DNA of 64,000 nucleotides, taken from contig JAKJHU010000065.1 in NCBI GenBank assembly GCA_022316685.1, positions 3,342,322 through 3,406,321 on the forward strand, given 5' to 3'. Within the stretch, counting starts at the first letter, position 1, and each line of letters starts with the position of its first letter. A program made the position numbers and the translations under genes. Below the pieces are notes generated by a model. It saw only the letters and a program-made list of their open reading frames with translations. It did not search any database and was not told the DNA's origin. The DNA comes from Progne subis subis (taxonomy: Eukaryota; Chordata; Aves; Passeriformes; Hirundinidae). This document shows, piece after piece, positions 1 through 13,500 of the stretch.

Positions 1-595
1 TTCCAGTGAATCCCAGAGGAACTGGCTCCCTTATCTCTCCCATACATTAATCAGAATGATGCAGCAGCACAGAGCAGCTGTTTCAGCAAGTCAGTCATTC
101 CTATCTAATCACACACACACAGCCAACTGACTGTATCAAACTGCCTGAGTTTTCAAGGAAAGCCAGAAGTTTACAACTGTCAGCTTACACATTTAAGTGC
201 AGAAGCACAGTGATTTCTCAAAGTTCTCTCTACTGTTAATTAGAGGGGAAGAGAAAAACCCTCGAAGGCACGCAGAGTGACTTCTCATACATTCTTTCTA
301 AAATGGTAGCTACCACATTTCCTCCCTTATCACCTTTCTTCTGTAAGGCCACCACACACCCCCTGGCAGGAACTTCAGAAAGGACCAACCTACAGCCTGC
401 TCTGTTTTCCAGCTCCAACAAAAAGACTTAGGTAAAAGCTAAATATAAGCAAGACTACCTCAAAAGCTCAAGAAGAAATGGGACAGGACAGCCTACTTTC
501 ACAATTCACTTTCACAGTGAAAGTTGAGTCCAGTTTCATACAAGTGGATTGGAAAGTTCTGATAATAGAGAGAAGTTGAACTGAAACAGCTTCAC
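1..595 (-). other. TASOR intron 17 (5' part)
   Basis: Intronic sequence running off the left edge. No further TASOR exon is recognisable. It has a short AC repeat (about 111-120) and a cluster of GTGAAAGT-type octamers at 495-524, described in the findings. Confidence 0.7.
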
Positions 596-1524
596 CTTGA
601 TTTCTCTGCAGAGAACACTTTCTTCCTCTTCATGAATATAAAACTTGACAGTGTTTTTCTGTACATCTTTCATAATTTTGACCAAACTGTTAAATACTTC
701 AGGTTTTAACTGGCTTATAAAATCAGAAAAAGCTGGTTGAGTTGAAATGTTTAAGTTCTCAGGGGATTTCTGAGTCTTTTCCGGCTGTTCCACGACATCA
801 CCACCAGAAGAAGTCGGATCCTCTGGTTTAGCACTCCCATGACCCATTTTCTCCTTCCCTAGGGGTAGGCTTGCTGACGGCTGCTCATGAGGACGCAGCT
901 CTTGCGCCGGGTTACTGCACGGTGGCTCTGGGAGCGGCGCCGTGTCGCTGTCCCTGCACGTGGCCAGCGCGTCAGGCACGGGCCTGGGGGCAGAGCTGCC
1001 CACCGCCTCCAGAGCCTCAGGACTGGAATCAACTGCGGCAGGCTCTCTCATGCATGAAGAAGCCAAAATGACACTATTCAGCTTCTCACTCAGGCTCTCT
1101 ATATATTCTTGGACAGAAATCTCTGATGCCTGCAAACACATGTGTTCAGAAAGTCTCATTATCCTCTCCTGGGTGGAAAGGACTGGTGTGGACATGCCGC
1201 TGATATAGGCAATGTTCTTTTGCTGCAAAATTTCTTGAATCTTTCTTGCAAAGAGCTTATATTCTTCTAACAGTGCTGTCTCTATTACTGCACTAATGGA
1301 ATGCTCAGCTGTAAAAGGGTGATCTGTTAGCTCATACTGATCTTCAAGTTTCTCCACTTGTCCTGTGTAGTGTCCATCTTCTGCTGTCCCCTTCTGCGTG
1401 TCTGAAAATGGAGAGCACGGCAACTGAGAATCGGGATTTCTCTGTCGATTCACTACCCGGGGGTCATTAGGAAGTGCATCCGTTGGTGGCAGGTACTCCA
1501 GTGGCTCTTCTGGTGATTTCAGAC
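596..1524 (-). CDS. TASOR: TASOR exon 17 (large exon, last one visible)
   Basis: Residues 956-1265. It opens with LKSPEEPLEYLPP and PNDPRVVNRQR, has a divergent acidic, Pro/Ser-rich middle, and ends with the near-invariant block FNSLVKIMKDVQKNTVKF then YIHEEEESVLCREIK. 929 nt, fully open. Acceptor TCCTCTGTAG at 1526/1525; donor AAG then GTGAAG at 595/594. The next human segment (starting EYLIKLGN) was not found in bases 1-595. Confidence 0.93.
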
Positions 1525-4500
1525 CTACAGAGGAAGAGTTCATCATCGCCCTCATCATCATCATCTCATGTTTAAAAGTCACACACAGCTGATACACCAA
1601 AAACCTCCAAATCACAGCCTGAAAACAGCATTATTGTTATGCCTTCCCCACCAACCAACTTAAATCCCAATACTCAAGCGTTACAGTCTGCTGAGGAACA
1701 GAAGCACAGCACATTTAACAGCTCCAAAGACAGTAAAACAGCACAGTCCGAGTCTGCTGAAAAAGCAGAATACAAGTCATTTTCCCAGACATAGCTCAGA
1801 GTAAGCATAAGAGGATATAGCTCCATTACAAATTAAAAATTAAATTAGAAATCAAGCAGGGCGACATATTATTCAAGTATTTTCATTTGCTACTACTTAA
1901 AATCCCCACTTTTAAACAGCTTAAACACAAATGACCTTGTGGAGTTGAACTGCAAGCTGCATGTGATCTGCAATTGTGAACACAAGGTTTTTTTCTTGAA
2001 AGGGGAGGATATCAGTCTAACTGATTACTGACACAGCTTCAGTGGTGCTGCAGAGTGCTGAAAGCCCGCATAACCCCAGCTCAGCTTCTGCACCATTAAT
2101 AGTCAAAACGATAGTTTTGTTCGTTTTTAAAGCATTCACATTTCTAATCTGCATCAATGTGAAGCCAAACCAATATTCTCCACCAGTATCTGTTTTCATC
2201 CAGAAGATGTCTGTATTAATCAAATATAAGAAACAAGGGCACAGGACTATAGATGTGCCATATATCAACATGTGATTCAAGAATGGATCTATGAATCCAG
2301 ACACAAACCTTCAGAATATGTTTTCATTCACTGTTTGTAGGAATAGAAGAGTTAAAACCCATCTTACCTGTGATTGGGATAAGTTTCCAGTGCATTCCAA
2401 CTTCCCCTACACTATTTGAGCTGGGAGCTTGCCTGCGACAGCCATGTTCTACAGGAGCACTAGGACAAGGACTGTAGTCTTCAAAGGTACTCCCAGCGCT
2501 TGCTTCCTAAAAACAAACAAAATGCTCATCTCAAAACAACTTCTTTTGATTTGGCTTACTATTAAGTTTTTCCATTCTGAGCAGCTGACAGAACGAGCAC
2601 ACCTGACTTCTCCAGCACACTGGCCATTCTGCCATCAGTCCAGTCCAGTCAAACTTGGAACTCTTTCCATGAGGTACTTCCCTGGTCTATTAAGGCAGTC
2701 CCGAGCACTGGCCTCAGTATGGAAGCTGGGGGTGGCAAAGAGGAAGGAGGGGAGAACTGGCTGCTCCCTCACTCCTTCCAGGCTGTTGTCTTGATACCTG
2801 ACTAAAGCCATGAGATGTTGGCACTGCCGAGGCACTGCCTACAACAGGTACTGGGCCCTTAAACAAGCCAATTTCATCTCACATTGCAGATGGGTAGAAG
2901 CAAAACAGCATGGAGATTACAGGTAGGACACACTCATTCCTGCTCTATGATGTAGAAACCTGGGCTTTGCGTCTAAGTACCAGCAACAGAGATTGTGGAA
3001 CAACCACTCTTGAAGGGTAATGAGCTGGAGCAAGGAGCTGAGGCATTGTGATCCCTTAAGCACATGGGAACTCATATACAGCATTGCACCAAGAAGTCAC
3101 ACAAAGATAGCTGAGCATGCAGTGAAAGGCTCAGAACTCTTCAACTCTGTCACTTTCTATTACAGAAAGAATAGATATAAAGAACCAGGAACACAGGCTT
3201 AAGAGTGGAGAAAATTTCCATCTATGTTCCTACCAAACAGAAAAGCTTTGCAGAAAAGTTAGTATGTATCTATGTTTGCCTCTGTAAAATAAATACAACG
3301 TTCTTTTCATTTAGGCTCATAATATTTCTGAAAACAGTACTTTCACTGTTAGCATCCTGGCAGTTTCACTTACTTGTAAATGTAGCGTGTGCTCAAGGGC
3401 TGCTTCGTCGGGCGGGAGCTGCAGACCGACATCGACGGGGTAGGGCAAGCACGGCGCCTCAGCCTCCAGCATGGCCGGGCTCTGCGGGTCCCTGAAGGTA
3501 ACGCTGTCAGCCTGAGCACTGCTAGGATCAGTGCTGTGATCGTCTCTGTCCTGAGCTGGAATGGATCCACATTCGTATCTCGTGTCCTCTTCAGTCTCCT
3601 CAGTGCCTAATGGAAAGGCTTGGCTGACGGAGCGTGCCAGCTCCGGGTCCCAGCGGATCTCCGGGGCCAGCGTCTCCAGCAGCACTCTGAGCAGCCCCTG
3701 CGGGCTGGCACCAGGGCCAGGCACAGCCGCCTGCCTGAAGTTGCTCTCGTGGCCACCGTGGTCAGAATTCATTGACAACACAGAGTATGGTGAATCCAAG
3801 GTTCTACCCCCTCAAAACAGGGTGAGGAGGGGAAAAGGAATCCATTACTCAGTCTTAAAACAAAACCAGATCCCCCTGCAAACATCAGCCACATACCCAC
3901 GGTCTCACTCTTTAGCATCAGTTTGTAGGTACGCACACTTATTTTAACAAAAACGTAGGCGTGCATTCATCCCATATTCTACATTAATAATCAGTGTAAA
4001 AAGACCTCTGAAGATTCACAGAATTCCAAGCAGGAATCCCAACCATAAAGTCCCCTACATGCCAGTCACTAACTTTTGTCCCCCTCAAGAGGACAACGAA
4101 TATCAGTCACTTCATCTTGCAGTGGTTCACATAGATAAGAGTGACTGATGTTGGATGGAAATCCCCTCTTCTTTGTGTCACCCTTCTCCCACTTCCCCCT
4201 TCTGCAGGAGGCCTCTATAATTGCCTTGAGAAAGAGGTCAGGGAAAACAGAAATCAAAGGGTTTTTTCTGGCAGATCTTAAATCAGAAGGTATCTGTGAT
4301 ACTTCTGTGAGGTTCGGATGCAGATAATTTCACGTATAGAATGATTTAATCTTATTACGTTGTCTCCTTTGTCCCACCTCACACACTTACTGGCTTTTCA
4401 AAATTTAACTATGCTTTTCCCTTCAATCTAAACTTCTTAGGTATGACATAGGGTATTTGACACATAAAGAATTACAGCAAAGTCAAACCGTACAAAAGAC

Positions 4501-7500
4501 AGTATCAAGTCTGCTGAGTGTTCTGTATTAGAAAGTCTTTGGACAGCTCCACTGGCAAATAAACTCTTTGAAAGTCTGCCTTCTTTCCAAAGAGGCAAAA
4601 CAAAAGCGACTTCCAGGAAAACTTCCCCTAATGTGTCTCCTAGAAAGTAGAAACCTGCAAAAAATAAACTTTCTCTCTGCTGACAGATCTCAGGCCAATA
4701 TTTAAATGAACCATCACACATTAAATTGTGACAGCATGCAAAAAATACTCAATCTATAACAATTAAATGTTAACTGTGCTTTAAATAACTCTAAACAAAG
4801 ACTTTCTTACCTTCGTACTGAAAAATATTCTCTGCAGAGTCACTCATTTTTAGGTATTTCTGTATATTTTCAGATTGTTCTTCCAGCTTTCTTTTCAGAC
4901 CACTTCTACTTCTGGGGTCTTCAGAATCAGAATCTCCCCCTACGTTTTTCTTCCTACACTGGATCAAGTTAATAAGCTCTTTGAGGCTTTCAGTATCATA
5001 TTCTCCAGAAGGAGGCAGTTTTTGTTTGGCTGCAGTGGACTTCATACTTGGGATGGATTCTTTTCCCACGTTTCGCCTTGGCAAAGCCGGAGTAATTTTC
5101 TGCAGCTTCATAATCTGAGACAGGACTGAAGCGCTGAGGCCTCCGATTTCTATCCAGCAGTTCCTTAACTCTGGAAGGGGGGAGCTGATAGGCCTCACTA
5201 CCAAAAATATAGCTCTGCAAGCAGGGCTGAAGGTGATCTTTGCATTTTGGGGCAGCGTGCAGAAATTTTTTGTCATCCAGTCGTGTTGAGTACTCACGGA
5301 ATATAAATTCTCTTCCAGAGCCATTGTAGAGTTTTTTAAAGTACTCATGTATGTACTTTTCCACTGACAGTAATGAAACCTGGACCCCTTTCTTTACGGG
5401 ACTGGATTAAAGCAAAATGCAGAGACTGAACCATCTTTGTGAATTCTGGAATGGTTTCCTTTTTTTCGTGCAAAACCGTGGTAGTTGAATTTTTCTGTGT
5501 TCCACATGGAACACCTTTTTGAGCTTCTATAGGAGAAAAGGGAATCCATGATCAAAATCAAGCCATGAAGCTATAAATAAACAATGACTAGTTAGCAACT
5601 CTGTGTTAATATATACTGGGTGCAACACAGTTTGGAATGACCATGAAGAAGTAATTCAGAAGCCAGGGAACCATATCAAGAAATTTCAACGTTTTACCTT
5701 CTCACATATGAACAAATGAACCTACAATACGTGATATTTGCTTTTGTGAAGAAACAAATATTTCTTAACACCAACACTATGACCATAACCAATGCAAACT
5801 GTTACTCTTAGTTCACAGTGACTGACTACTACAAAGTCTTCAAGACAACATCATCTCTGTTTAAATAAACCTGTACACAACAGTGAACAAACCTACCTGA
5901 ATTAATTACACCTCTAGGCTCTGGAAACAGAAACAATGCATGAAGCACACGGGACCGTCCGGTCTGGTGGTCTAGAACACAAAAAAATAAAAAGGAGAGG
6001 AGCACCAAATGTCAATCCAATACTCAAAAACCAAAGCAACAAACCCAATTCAAACACAAACTCAGAATAAGCTTACCATAAGGGGACATCATTTGCCAAG
6101 GAGAAAGAAGAAAAAGAAATCCTCTGTCCACAAGTGGTTTCACAAGCACCTGTTTTCAAGCAAAAAGAGCAAACTGCTTCAAAGACATTTGTTCACTATC
6201 AATACTCTTCCTGATTGTAAGATAATTCTGTCTTGGGCAGAGAAGTGCCCTGATACTTAAGAGTATGCCAGCTAAGGAATTCCAGTGAGATGGTGGATCT
6301 TGTTGTATGCCTCAAATTACTAATTAGTAAAATCATTTTAAAAAAACAGGAATAGTCAAATCTGTTGCACTCACAAGTTTCTCTTTCTCTAGTTTTTGGA
6401 GCAAACCCTCTAAGTGACTCCCAGAACGGGACTTCTCCACAACTTCATACAGGCTACAGCACATGCCATTCTTCCACACTGGCACGATACAAGGGGAGAA
6501 AGAGAAGGTAAGAAAAAAATGAAACAAAACTGTAATTCAGGAAAATTGCAAATTCTGAATTTAAAGAAAATAAGCAAAAGCAATTTACCTTCTTTTCCTC
6601 CTTGGTAAGTTTCTTTAAAGAACACTGCTGGTGAAATTTTTTTCTTCAACTGATCAATGTTTGCAACTTTTTCAACCTCAAGCTTCTCAGGACTGGAGAA
6701 GAAGGAGAGGGAGATAAAAATATGAAGATCTCTTTTTTTATCTTCTATATTCCTACACTCACTGATAAAATAATAACTAGCAAATGCATGCTCTTAAGAA
6801 TAATTTCTTTCAACTATCTCATGAGCCAGGGGTGTTTATTCCTGCAGAGGAGTATGTGTTACTTCAATGGAAAAAAAAAAAAAACAACAAACCCACAAAC
6901 AACAAAACACCAAACAGCAAAGAGATCTTGACAGCTGTGTGCCTGAACTCAAAGAAAGTTCTGGACACACATGACTCCAGACTTGTTGGATGTATTTAAG
7001 GCACTTAGTCAGAACTTCAGATTTTCATCTGACTACATCCAAAACTCACCAGTCCGTACTCCAAGAGTTTTAAGAGAGCAGTATTTTAAACTCACTCAAA
7101 TGGTAATACTCACAGCTTGCATGGAAGGAAAAGTTGTGCTGATGATTTTAGGGAAACGTGGCACACAAGTTTGCCTTTATTGCAAATCTGTCCCCTCCAC
7201 AATGTAATGTTACATTTCTCTAAATTAAGATGGAGAAAGGAAGACTAAGTTAAACCACTTGCCAGCTGTGACAGGAAGAAGAGGCTGCTGAATCTCCAAA
7301 ACCAGTTTAGGGAAAATTTCACAGTAATACCAGACCACACAATAATGTTAAAAGGTAACAGAAAAGATGTTATCAACCCTGTTGTTTTGACCTGCTCTGA
7401 GCAGAGTAAAGGAGGGTGGTTTGTAACCTTACACCTGTCAGTATAAGCACGCTCTTGATGCCAATTTCTGAGGAATTACATCCTCTTTCCTCACCCTGTC

Positions 7501-10500
7501 AACCACTTTCATACATATTAATTTTGCTTGAACAAGCTTCAAAACAAAGCATGACAGAGAATCATATTATTTGAAGTACTGTTGTACAGGAGATTCAGAA
7601 ACTGGAGACCGGTTCTTACTAACACTCTGAGTAGGAAAGTGGGAAAAAATACTTTTGATTTTGTTCACTTGTGGTTCATTCTGATAAAAGAAGATACACA
7701 TTAAGGTATCTTTTGGATCATTCAGTATCAGCAACCAGCACGGTTCAGGATAAAATTCAGGTATACACTCAGCATAACTAAACAGGTCAAACACAAAACA
7801 ACAGGAGAAAAACCATCAAAACCTTCCCTGTCTGTATCGTAAAACCAAAAAATGGAATTCATTCTTACCTGTACTTCTATCTGTGTGGAAGGTGTTTGTT
7901 CTAAACAAAAGAAGAGAGACAGAATGATTAGGCTGAAACAGAGAATTCTGGCCACTGAATTCTACATTAAGGATAGTTTATCAGTCTAACAAAATAGCGA
8001 GACTGTTAAGTCCCTCTCTAATCTAAATCTACCACTGCTGCAGCATCTTGTACTATTTTGGATACCTTGATAACTGCTTTGAGCATTTCATAGTACAGTC
8101 CCCACACCGGGACATCTTCCTATCAGCACAGGTATCACAGCGGATCTGTGATCAGCTGGCCATCTACACATTCTCTCCAGTGAAGGGTTCAGAGACAAAA
8201 TATACAGAATATTATTTTAGAACAAGATAATGCTGTGAACATTTTTATGTCCACAGATTTCCTCAGTTAGGTGAAAGCTCCCACTATTTGTGGACTCCAC
8301 CTGGGCAAAAGACCAGCAGGTGGGAAGAGCTGCGGAACTGCATCCCACAGGGGCCACCCTGCTGCATAAAACCAATTCTGACAACTCTTCTTTGCATTAG
8401 AAGCATTCACTATGCTAAGTCCCTGTGACACATCCATTCATTTCAGCACTGCTCATTTAAATCAATTCAAACCTACTGCCAAGAGCTATGAACTCTTCAT
8501 GCTGACTTTCCAAAACTCATTTCCTAGCTTACCTTGATGGAGGCACAAATTTTGGTCCTTGTACCATGTCCTCTTTATAAGTAAATGAAACAACAGCATA
8601 AGGACAAACATGTCTTGGTCTTTGCCTGATCTCAACAAAGCCATATTCATAAAAGTAGTACTGGGAAAAAGAAGTGACAATGTTAAATCAGAAGGCTGGA
8701 ACAACAGTCAATTTCTTTAAAAGCTGGTATTTAAAATAAAGCAGTTTTTAAATGCTCCTCTCATAGGTACTACAGAATACAATCAATAAGGGTAGTTCTC
8801 ACTCCCTCATCAACCACTTAAGATATGGATAGTACTTCAGGAGCAAATCAAGAATGAAACATTCTTGAAATGCAACATTTACTTGAAAGCATTTTTGGCG
8901 AGAGAAAGGATAACTAATAAAAACAAAAAAACTCAGAGGAAAGTAAATATTGCAATAAGTTTTGAAGCCTATCCTTAGTTCAGTCACAAAATCCTACCAT
9001 ATGTTAATTTAGGCAAATTTGTAATGAGAAATGAAAAAATACATTCACTTTTAGCCATCTGATTCAGTGATTTACAGAAGACAAAAGAAGTTGTTAATAC
9101 TGAAGAGAATGCTTTCAAGTAAGGATCCTGAAACCTGCAGCCTTGGTGGAATAATCTGATTGCAACAGATTACTGCTGTAAGACACAGAACACCTGGAGG
9201 AACATAAATGCTTGGAACTGATTTCATTCTGTCTTCCCTCATCATCTCTAAACCTGAGAACCAGGAAAGGGGAAATAAGGAGGAAAAAAAAAAAAAAAAA
9301 AAGAAAAGGCAATTCTTTCCTAGCCAATGTTTTCCCTTTTAGGAGTCTCACTTAATGACCACAAAACAGTTGTACTTTTACATTTCACACTCCCCATATT
9401 AAGTCCATTCCAGTCTCATGTACATTCCCGTTCCCATTACTTCCTATTCCACCTCCACCCTAATCTGAGGGAACCTTCACCTGAGGTTCAGGATCACATT
9501 CCCATTCCCATTATTTCCTATTCCACCTCCACCCTAATCTGAGGGAACCTTCACCTGAGGTTCAGATCACACCATGAGAACAGGAGAGGCTGCCACGCTG
9601 TCCTGGGATTTCTAACACAGGCACCTGTGGGTGACTACACACACCCAGCCGCAGCTTCACAGGGAAGCTCAGGGTTTGTTGTGCCTTCAGTGATTTTCTC
9701 TCCATCCTTTCAGAAGTTCTGCTTATGAAGGTTTCATGTAAGAAGGTAACAAGCTGAGCTTTACCTGAGTGAGTTCATAGGCTCGGTAAGCCAGCAAGGA
9801 GGTGACTTTATTTGCGCTCTTTGAAACATGACACTCGTGCTTTGGGGTGGGATCCAACACGCCCTTGACAGTCGACTCCATTGCTGTCATTCCAATGTTG
9901 TCATACATGCTTTTCATCTTTCCCTGTAATAAAGCAGAAGAATTGTCAGCATGAGCTTTTTCCTGGAAACTGGCAAATTGCTTCAAGTACTAAAGAAGGA
10001 GCAGAGAAAATAAAACAGGCCATTAAGACTGCCACTTCTAGAAGAATATTATTTTCATACTTTCTGAAAAACCAATAGATTTTTGCCTTTTATAACAATT
10101 TCTTATGCTTTATTTAAGCTAAATATCAACACTGGATTTTAAATCTAATAGAGATCTAGTTTCTCTATAAGCAGATGATTGCACAAATTAAAGTAAGTTA
10201 AAAGCACCTGTGTGTTATCACTAAGCGATGTAATCCTTCAAGAATAGTAAGATAAAATTACCTTGATTATTTTAAAAACAATCACATCTCCAGTTGCTCC
10301 AGTTTCTAGAGGATTAGGCTGCAATAAATCAGCATACTTGGAGATATATACACCTGAGAAGAGTATAAAAATAAACCAAAATACATTATGCTTAATATTA
10401 AAACATTAGAGGTTTAAAAAGCATTACATGGGATTAAAACTCAATGGACACAAAAGAATAAAGATACAATTAACACTCAAGCGCAATGTTAAAACAATTC

Positions 10501-13500
10501 TGTGCTTTTCCATACTTAGTTATTTCACAGATTTTAAAGCCTGAAACACACACTCGTCATTTGTTGGTTTGGCTGACCACCTCAGATCAAAGAACTGTAA
10601 CTGAATTCAGATACTCTGAAAAGCATCCCTTTTGCTTAGGTTCCTCTCATTCCAAGTCTGTATTTAACGGCTTTGGCCAATTGCTCCAGACCCTTTACCA
10701 GCTAAACCAGTAAAAAATCACATTCTCATGAAGCTTTGCTTTCTCCACCTCGCACCCACTTCTGCTTTCGATATTCACGTCTGTATTCATTCCTATTCAT
10801 ATTGTCTGCTTTCAGTATTCATTATACCTCTGTGCCATGCTCCTCTTACATAGCATGACAAAATCAGCTCTTAATTTTCTATTTCAAAAGCTTTGCAAAA
10901 AGAACTTACTGTCTTGCACTCTCAAAACTTTAACACCTTGTGACTCTTCTAATCTCCAATTTATCTACACTCTTCTTGGATTTGTGGATTCAAGAATTTT
11001 AGTTCTATCTACATCAAAACTGAGCTGAGCTGTTGTGTCCACGAGGTATCTCTAAATGTACACACCTACAAACAAACACAGAGGCAGCCAGCCACACACT
11101 GCATTAGTTCTTTGGCCCCCCCAGGTTTACTGGAAAGACATGGGATACTGGTTTGACTTAAAGCCAAAATAAGAATTAGGTCTTCTCTTTGCAAAGGGAA
11201 TTTAACTGAACTACTTAAAAACAACTATGAAATAATGTTCTGATGTCTATTTCCTTTGCTAAAAACATCTTGCTGTGCTATTGCTGCGGTCAGTGATAGA
11301 AAAAGGACTGAAAGTTCACACAACTGAAGCACATAATCTGCCAACTGCTACTGAATAACCAGCACTTAAAATCAAAAGATAGTTACCCATGGAAGGGTTG
11401 CCGAGATTCGTGATTTTGGAGTGGCCAACCTGCAGCCCCTTTTCACATATGCTCTGGATCTAAAAAGAACAGACAGATTTTTAAGCAAGTCTGTTAGGAA
11501 AGCCAGGATATGAATAGAACAAACAGTGAGAAATTACAATTACAAAATTTAAATTGAGATGTAAACAAAACCCCAACTCGTACAAAGAGAGGCAAGACTG
11601 GTCTGAATTCTCTTAAAACTATGAAACCGTGCAAGTTGAACTCTGATATGGAGCTACAGACTCACCTGCATTTAAAAAAACACAGTCTCCCTATACCTTA
11701 AACACTGTTTACAAACATTACTTGCCTTTAATACAGAAAATATTAATGTTGCATGCTTAAGAAATCCCGACTCTATAATAGCAGAAAAAGCACAGAAATC
11801 ATTTTTCCATCACTTTGATTAGATGTATATTTCTCAAAGGAGAGACAGAGAAGACAATGTCCCTTTTCTAATATTACAGCTTACCTTGTTGATGCAAAGA
11901 AAAATATACCAAAACCCAAATGCAATGGAAACACAAAATACTCCTCCTCAATTAAAAAAATAACCAAACACAAACCCAAAATAACCTCACATGCCATCCA
12001 AAATCTATCCCTTTATTTATAAAATGGAGCCTCATCCAGGGAAGATACAGAGACATGTAAATGGAGTACCCGCAGTAGCAGGGAATAGAGGATTTAAATG
12101 GTGACATATTAGAACCCTTTCCCATCCTTCTACACTTTCCAGCGCTGAATTTTACAAAAATAACTTAAGAATTATGTTAATAAAAACACTCTGAAAAAAA
12201 CCCCAAAGCCCCCAAAGCTCTTATCTGCTGAAGAAAGCATTTGCCCTGCAGTGTTTCGTTCCTCACCTGGCACCGATCCACCATGAGGAACGCGTAACTT
12301 TCCAAGAGCTCCTTCTCCAGGCGCCCATCGCATTTCAGCTCTCTGCGTTTTTCTGTGAACTGTTCACACAGAAACTTCTCAACACAGGTACACACACTGC
12401 TTTTTTCAAGTGTCAATGTTTTAAGGCCCCATCTATGTTAGCAGATCCAAGTGTACAAAAATAATCGAAAGATAATCCAAATTAAATCACTGGGCGCTAT
12501 AATTAGATTTCAAAAACATTATACCTGTGGGAAATCCAGTTGGCTTAACCTGTCCAAGTATTTGGGTTTTTTTTAAGAGACCCTCTTCAAACAAACCCGT
12601 GCAGTAACGCTTTAGTTTGATCTTTGCAGCAGAACTGGCTAGAACTACCCAGCTCAATGCCTTCCATATCATCTTTGCAACTTCAGAAGTAAGACTTTTT
12701 CTCTTTTTAGGAGACAGATCTCTTACACTGTGCAAATATTTTTGCAGATGCACCTCACTGCTGCTGAAGTGGCTTTTACCAGTATAGCTAAGCTGTAACC
12801 ACAAATAACTAATGTAATAGCAGAAAATGCTTCAGTTTACTTTATAACTTCAAGATTATAATCACAGCAAACAAATTATATATTCAATTACTTCATATGT
12901 GAAGCTTTTGGCACTGGGAATGCACACTTCATTTGAGAGTGATGAGAGCAAGCCAAGGCTGGATTTAAGAGACACCACACAAGTCACAACAGAAGGGCTT
13001 CAACCAAGGTGCTCCACTTACTAGATCAGTAACCAACTTAACCTAAAGTACTTCTTGGAAAACAACACAACCTTAATAAAAAATGAAAGCTAAGAACACA
13101 CAGACTTAAGTGATGCCAAATACAATTTTTCTTTTAGTCTCCTGAGTATCCTAGCAGGCAAGAGTTTAAAACTATGCAGCAATAAACTTGCCTGAAAAAT
13201 AGCTGCTTACATTTCTGGGGATGTGAGCTTGCAATTAAAGACCAATCACAATAACTGAAAATAATCCCAAGGTCTCTGCCTCTAGACTGAGAAGAAGCAT
13301 TGTCACTTGACTGGTACCTTACTAAGAAACAGAAGCCACAAATATACTCACTTCCTTTTCCAACAGCTCACTATGAACTAAGCTGGCTTTCCTGTATTTA
13401 AAATTGGACACTGAATTTGCATCCAAGTAGGAAGAACGAAGAATCCTCAAAATATCCTCAAATTCTCGAGAACCTGGAAGTAATGGCTGAAAGAGTGCTA

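Larger units (their letters stand above)
1525..13351 (-). other. TASOR introns 2-16 (between the exons listed)
   Basis: Fifteen short introns of about 100 to 1,100 bases, AT-rich. Notable contents are a 19-base A run at 9284-9302, a 74-bp tandem duplication at 9423-9570 and some A/C-rich low complexity. I see no other gene here. A 75-codon open stretch at 7567-7794 has no resemblance to TASOR and lies inside intron 8. Confidence 0.75.

Noticed and set aside
3803..3805. TAG acceptor for TASOR exon 15
   Set aside because: It leaves the wrong phase for exon 14; the GAG acceptor seven bases upstream fits.
5364..5379. A 16-base GT...AG segment whose removal restores the TASOR frame (and a similar 10-base GT...AG near the second break)
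   Set aside because: Vertebrate spliceosomes do not remove introns this short. The human protein has residues in this place, and short GT...AG strings of suitable length arise often by chance.
7567..7794. Open stretch starting FDLFSYAECIPEF on the minus strand
   Set aside because: At first it looked like an extra TASOR exon, but it does not match the family, and exons 8 and 9 join in phase without it.
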